NCBI RefSeq assembly: GCF_900095825.1
Contig: NZ_LT608315.1
Span: 983,873 to 1,047,872 of the forward strand
Origin: Acidaminococcus massiliensis
GTDB lineage: Bacteria > Bacillota > Negativicutes > Acidaminococcales > Acidaminococcaceae
DNA length: 64,000 bases
Reading direction: 5' to 3'
Shown here: positions 60,102-64,000 of the stretch, in pieces
Numbering within the stretch: position 1 is the stretch's first letter
How the letters are laid out: every line of letters starts with the position of its first letter
Position numbers and translations under genes: made by a program
Notes under the pieces: generated by a model
Databases searched by the model: none
What the model was told of the DNA's origin: nothing
Seen by the model: the letters and a program-made list of their open reading frames with translations, nothing else

Positions 60102-61784
60102 ATGGAGGTGATTTTCGATATTGCACTTCTTTTGAGTGAAAGTGGATTTGTACGACAAGTAGAGTTTGGAAGTAAATTGGGGGAAAATTCGGAGATCCGA
60201 ACCGCTTGCAAGGGTTTGATTGGGCAGAAACTTTCTGAAGTGAGCAGTATGGTCTTCCAGGAAGGGACGGGAGAAGTCCAGTGGCTTGAAAGACGATTTA
60301 CATATACCTCTTTTCGAGTGTTTTATGGAATTTGTTTATTGTTTCGGCAAGAATCCATCCGGGAAAAACTCATGGAAGCAGTTCTTGACCGATCTCCCAA
60401 TGTCATTCAGCTATATGCCAAAGATGGAACCATTCAATTTTTCAATAAAGCAAGTAAGTGTCTTCTGGGAATCCCTCTCAAGGAATCTGTTGAAGGACAA
60501 AATTTGTTGGATATTTTTCATGTTGACCCAAATTATAGTGCGATTTTAACAGTCCTTAGGAATCTGAACAATGTCCATCATCGATATGACCGGTACAAAT
60601 CGACAACGGGCAAAGATTTGATGACAGTAACAGAAGGCTATCCTGTATTTCGGAAAGATGGATCTATTTTGGGAGCTGTTTCTGTTGAACAGGACATGAA
60701 TTCCGTTAAATCTCAGATTGCTGAATTGAAGCAAATAGAAGGAATCTTGACCCGGCATATGACGGAACGGTTTGCTGCAAGTAAAGATGTCCGCTATACG
60801 TTTGATGACTTGATCGGATCTTCGGAAGCTTTGCAAAATTCTATTCAGCTGGCAAAACGGATGGCCGAACGGGAAATCAATATTTTAATACAGGGAGAAA
60901 CCGGCAGCGGGAAGGAAATATTTGCTCAAAGCATCCATCAATATAGTTCCCGACGCCGAGAAAAATTTATTGCTGTCAACTGTGCAGCTTTTCCAGAATC
61001 CTTGATTGAGAGTATGCTTTTTGGAACTGTAAAGGGTGCTTTTACAGGCAGTTCCGATCAGATGGGACTTATTGAAGCGGCCAATCATGGAACACTTTTC
61101 TTGGATGAAGTCAATTCAATGAGCCCTGCTATGCAGGCGAAATTGCTCAGAGTGCTGCAGGAACATACCCTGCAGCGCATTGGTAGTACAAAGTATATTC
61201 CTGTTGATGTCCGAGTCATTTCTTCAACAAATGAAGATGCCTATGTAATGAGCCAGAATGGAAAGATGCGTCAGGATTTGTTCTTTCGCTTGGCTTCTGT
61301 GATTATTGAAATCCCACCTTTGCGGAATCGACTGGAGGATCTGCCCGAGCTTGTCCATTTCTTTATTGCTAATTATCCACAGTATGCTGGAATGCCTATT
61401 CGGAAAATTACGCCTGGATTTTGGCAACGGCTTCGAGAACACCAGTGGCCAGGGAATGTACGGGAACTTTTCCACATCCTAGGCTACGCAATGAGTGTTT
61501 CTAAAGATGGGGTTCTTGATGAGAGTGATTTTCCTTATTACTTCCTTCGTCATGCTAAAAAAGATTCTGTGTCTCAACAACATTCCCAATCTCTCGTTAT
61601 GGAAGTTTCCAATAAAGATGAAAAGGGATTGACAGAGCTTGTCAATGACTATGAAAAAAGTATCCTCTTGGCGACATACCAGGTTTGTGGGAAAAATGTA
61701 ACAAAAGCAGCAGCAAGATTGCATTTGACACGGCAGAACTTTCAATATCATTTAAGAAAGTTTGGTATTAAAGAGAAAGAATAA
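60102..61784 (+). CDS. sigma-54-dependent transcriptional activator with PAS domain
   Basis: A 560-aa bacterial enhancer-binding protein. Residues 1-105 are an unassigned input region, about 110-220 a PAS domain (LDRSPNVIQLYAKDGTIQFFNKASKCLLGI ... EGYPVFRKDGSILGAVSVEQD). The AAA+ domain has Walker A GETGSGKEIFAQSIH, the sigma-54 loop GAFTGS (Ser instead of the usual final Ala), Walker B GTLFLDEVNSM and the Arg finger region LFFRLASVIIEIPPLR. A C-terminal Fis-type helix-turn-helix (GKNVTKAAARLHLTRQNFQYHLRKFG) binds DNA. It lies just before a -24/-12 promoter and probably activates the lyase-symporter genes. GAAGGGAG precedes ATG 60102. Confidence 0.93.
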   Translation: MEVIFDIALLLSESGFVRQVEFGSKLGENSEIRTACKGLIGQKLSEVSSMVFQEGTGEVQWLERRFTYTSFRVFYGICLLFRQESIREKLMEAVLDRSPNVIQLYAKDGTIQFFNKASKCLLGIPLKESVEGQNLLDIFHVDPNYSAILTVLRNLNNVHHRYDRYKSTTGKDLMTVTEGYPVFRKDGSILGAVSVEQDMNSVKSQIAELKQIEGILTRHMTERFAASKDVRYTFDDLIGSSEALQNSIQLAKRMAEREINILIQGETGSGKEIFAQSIHQYSSRRREKFIAVNCAAFPESLIESMLFGTVKGAFTGSSDQMGLIEAANHGTLFLDEVNSMSPAMQAKLLRVLQEHTLQRIGSTKYIPVDVRVISSTNEDAYVMSQNGKMRQDLFFRLASVIIEIPPLRNRLEDLPELVHFFIANYPQYAGMPIRKITPGFWQRLREHQWPGNVRELFHILGYAMSVSKDGVLDESDFPYYFLRHAKKDSVSQQHSQSLVMEVSNKDEKGLTELVNDYEKSILLATYQVCGKNVTKAAARLHLTRQNFQYHLRKFGIKEKE

Positions 61785-62059
61785 TAAAAAATTGGCGCCA
61801 AAAAATCTTGCAGCCAGATTTTCTTGCAAGTATTTTCTAACGTTGACCCACTATAAAGTCATTTTTTTCGGAAATTATATATTTTTGACCGATCCATTTG
61901 CAGCGATGCATTTTCAATTTCATATTTTACTTACAAACCGGTATGACAGGGAATTTCAGGCGTGCCGGTACTTGATGGGGGTGTGAAAAAATTCACACCC
62001 CCTCCCTTTCGTTTTCATGGAGCTATTATTTCACAGCCCCTATTTTTTATTTACAATTT
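61785..62059. other. intergenic region between the activator and the lyase gene
   Basis: Holds a perfect 10-bp palindrome TTGGCGCCAA at 61792-61801 (possible activator site), two near copies of TCTTGCA, and a hairpin GGGGGTGTGAA/TTCACACCCCC (61977-62000) followed by a partial family-B repeat near 62028. No gene seen. Confidence 0.45.
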
Positions 62060-62075
62060 TGGCAAGATATTTGCA
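62060..62075 (+). promoter_or_regulatory. sigma-54 (-24/-12) promoter of the lyase-symporter genes
   Basis: TGGCAA (62060-62065), five bases, TTGCA (62071-62075): the GG and GC dinucleotides are exactly 10 bases apart, as in the sigma-54 consensus. It lies 62 bases before the start codon, directly downstream of a sigma-54 activator gene. Confidence 0.8.
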
Positions 62076-62137
62076 ATGGATATAGATAAAAATGTAGAAG
62101 TGTATAAATGGTTGAATTTTACTGGAAAGGAAAAGAA

Positions 62138-63664
62138 ATGGATAGGATTCTTTTAAACGGGAAGAATACATTGGAAGATTTGGTTTCTGTGGCGAGAAAT
62201 CACAGTCAAGTTGCATTTTCAGACGCATATGTTCAACGAGTCCAAAAATGCCGGAATTTTGTGGATGATTTTAGTAAAGGTGGAATCCCAATTTATGGTG
62301 TGACAACAGGATTAGGCGATAACTGGAGAAAATTCATACCTGAAGAGGAACGTATCCATATCCAGAGAAATCATATCCTTGCTCATACCTGTGCTGTAGG
62401 GGACACAATCAATGAAGAGTGTACCAGAGCCATGATGTTTGTAATGCTGTTGCATTTTGGATCTGGATATACGGGAATCAGATTGGAAACACTGGAACTT
62501 TTAAAAGAAATGTTAAATCGGAACGTTGTTCCAAGGGTTCCAGGACATGGCTCCGTTGGATATATTTCTCTTGAAGCCCACATTGGTATGGTCCTTATTG
62601 GGGAAGGAAAAGCTTGGTACAAGGGGAAACTGTTAAGTGGGAAAGAAGCCTTGCTTGAGGCTGGACTTGAGCCAACTGTTCTTTCGTCCAAAGAAGGATT
62701 GACCATTGTTTCCGGAACGACTTCTGTAACCACTTTTTCTGCACTTGCACTATATGATGCAGCAACTTTGGCGTTGACTGCAGATGTTAGTGGTGCATTT
62801 AGCTTGGAAGTGCTCAAAGGTACTTTAATGGCTATGGATGACCGTATTATGGAAGTAAGACCACACGTGGACCAAGGCATGACAGCTTATAATCTGCGAG
62901 CTATTCTACAGGACAGCGAGATTGTAGACAAATATCGTGGATATCGTGTACAGGATGCGCTGTCTATTCGCTGTATTCCTCAGCTGCATGGAGCTGTCAA
63001 AAAAGCAATTAAAGATGGATTACAGTCTCTGGAGGTTGAATTAAATTCTTCTGTAGATAATCCTTTGATCTTTGAAGAAAATGATGGCAAAGCTGTTGCA
63101 CTCATGGGCTGTAATGCAGACGGTTCTTATCTGGGAATGGCTTCTGATTTCCTTGCCATTGCTATTACTGATTTGTGTAAAATGTCTGCTAGCCGGATTG
63201 ATAGATTATTAAATCGTCTTGTCAGTGAACTTCCTGCTTTTTTAAATAAGAATGCGGAATATAATGATGGCCTTATGATGATCCAATATACTGCTGCAGG
63301 TCTGTTGGGAGAAATGAGGATCCTTTCTCATCCAGCTGTAGTGGATAATTTAACCACATGTGCGAACCAAGAAGATTACATCAGTATGGGATATAATGCG
63401 GTAAAAAAAGCATATGATTTAATGCAAATGGGCAGATATATCATTGCCATTGAACTTATCTGTGACGGGCAGGCTCTTGACTGTTATGACATGCTTGCTC
63501 CATCTTCTGCTACAGGGAAGGTGTACCAGCTTTTACGACAAGCTGTTCCTGTATTGGAAACAGATGCCCCGCTTACCCCCTTAATTGAAAGTGTGTCCAC
63601 TCAAATCAAAGAGAGAAAATATATAGATGTGGTGGAAACCGTCACAGGTAAACTACAATTTTAA
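62138..63664 (+). CDS. histidine/aromatic ammonia-lyase family protein lacking the MIO triad
   Basis: A 508-aa member of the HutH/PAL superfamily. Conserved parts: YGVTTGLGD (Tyr loop), QRNHILAHTCAVGD, GHGSVG, KEGLTIVSGTTSVT, QDALSIRCIPQLHGAVKKAI, NSSVDNPLIF, ASDFLAIAITDLCKMSASRIDRLLN, GLMMIQYTAAGLLGEM and ANQEDYISMGYNA. The stretch GSVG-ASG-DLAPLAH that forms the MIO cofactor is here GSVG followed directly by YISLEAH: three residues are missing at the position of Ala-Ser-Gly. The usual amino-acid elimination chemistry is therefore doubtful. ATG 62138 is chosen because GGAAAGGA is well spaced. Codons are AT-rich. A symporter gene follows after 17 bases. Confidence 0.88.
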   Translation: MDRILLNGKNTLEDLVSVARNHSQVAFSDAYVQRVQKCRNFVDDFSKGGIPIYGVTTGLGDNWRKFIPEEERIHIQRNHILAHTCAVGDTINEECTRAMMFVMLLHFGSGYTGIRLETLELLKEMLNRNVVPRVPGHGSVGYISLEAHIGMVLIGEGKAWYKGKLLSGKEALLEAGLEPTVLSSKEGLTIVSGTTSVTTFSALALYDAATLALTADVSGAFSLEVLKGTLMAMDDRIMEVRPHVDQGMTAYNLRAILQDSEIVDKYRGYRVQDALSIRCIPQLHGAVKKAIKDGLQSLEVELNSSVDNPLIFEENDGKAVALMGCNADGSYLGMASDFLAIAITDLCKMSASRIDRLLNRLVSELPAFLNKNAEYNDGLMMIQYTAAGLLGEMRILSHPAVVDNLTTCANQEDYISMGYNAVKKAYDLMQMGRYIIAIELICDGQALDCYDMLAPSSATGKVYQLLRQAVPVLETDAPLTPLIESVSTQIKERKYIDVVETVTGKLQF

Positions 63665-63681
63665 AAAAGGAAGTGAAGGGT

Positions 63682-64000
63682 ATGTTAACTTTTATTGACA
63701 ATCTTACCGTCCTGTTATGTGTCATTGGCATATTTCTTGTGGGAAAACATTTTAGCAAAACTTCTCGAAATATGGATAGCTTCTATCAAGCAAACAAATC
63801 GATTCCCTGGTCTTTGGCAGTCGGGACGCTTGTAGCATCCTGGTATGGCGGGGCTGGCGTCATTGGAACCATTGGCTACGCAACGACAATGGGTGTCTCA
63901 GCATTTTTTATTTGGTCCATTTGTGCTCATCTAGTCCGTTTTCCTCTAGCTCTTTGGGTAGCACCTCGTATTTCCGTAAAAGTAAATACGACTATGACGG
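63682..64000 (+). CDS. sodium:solute symporter (SSS family), 3' part beyond window
   Basis: The first 106 residues are visible: a short periplasmic start, a first membrane helix (LTVLLCVIGIFLVGKHF), then MDSFYQANKSIPWSLAVGTLVASWYGGAGVIGTIGYATTMGVSAFFIWS, a hallmark of the SSS family's second and third helices. It should import an organic solute with sodium; being co-transcribed with the lyase homologue from the sigma-54 promoter, it probably brings in that enzyme's substrate. AGTGAAGGG precedes ATG 63682. Confidence 0.85.
   Translation, partial: MLTFIDNLTVLLCVIGIFLVGKHFSKTSRNMDSFYQANKSIPWSLAVGTLVASWYGGAGVIGTIGYATTMGVSAFFIWSICAHLVRFPLALWVAPRISVKVNTTMT

Overview
The window looks like a chromosome segment of an anaerobic, amino-acid-fermenting diderm Firmicute (Negativicutes), most likely Acidaminococcus or a close relative. 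This is inferred from gene content, not from a database search. The chromosomal genes are GC-rich and use many CGG/CTG codons. A trimeric autotransporter implies an outer membrane. A very codon-biased NAD-type glutamate dehydrogenase, several amino-acid and dicarboxylate carriers, a PEP synthase with its regulator, and GatCAB fit a glutamate fermenter.

Layout. 1-2 kb: a partial LysR regulator and an AAA/DUF4143 ATPase preceded by two mutually exclusive hairpins. 2.1-7.5 kb: a low-GC integrated element between two identical 98-bp repeats that contain tRNA-Gln and the start of tRNA-Glu; it carries a tyrosine recombinase, an unknown 174-aa protein, a helicase-like ATPase, a serine recombinase and long repeat-rich non-coding stretches. 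7.7-24.8 kb: a lone FecCD permease, a flavin reductase, ppsA, ccpN-like, ppsR, dnaG, rpoD, an SLC13 carrier, a divergent anthranilate-synthase-like pair, a CAT tRNA, and glyQS under a very short T-box leader. 25-34 kb: trimeric autotransporter, LysR/D-malate dehydrogenase pair, a Cys/Met-metabolism PLP enzyme, gatCAB. 34-44 kb: SGNH hydrolase, QueG, HD protein, recQ, gdh, MATE pump, NiaR, EamA exporter. 44-52 kb: tetR-yfcC-pepD operon, then a LysR-controlled UxaA-type dehydratase pair (with an in-frame amber codon near its 3' end) and a dicarboxylate symporter. 52-59 kb: secreted protein, nitroreductase, flavodoxin/ferredoxin, GNAT-SDR-AEC operon, an IS150-type insertion sequence sitting inside a hairpin terminator, and an alpha/beta hydrolase. 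60-64 kb: an AT-richer module with a sigma-54 activator, a good -24/-12 promoter, a histidine/phenylalanine ammonia-lyase homologue and a sodium:solute symporter cut by the window end.

Most notable: the ammonia-lyase homologue lacks exactly the Ala-Ser-Gly triad that forms the MIO cofactor of the family while the surrounding fold motifs remain, and it sits in a sigma-54-controlled import/catabolism module. The tRNA-integrated element is the second main candidate for something undescribed. Several families of dispersed hairpin repeats act as or lie next to terminators throughout the chromosomal part.
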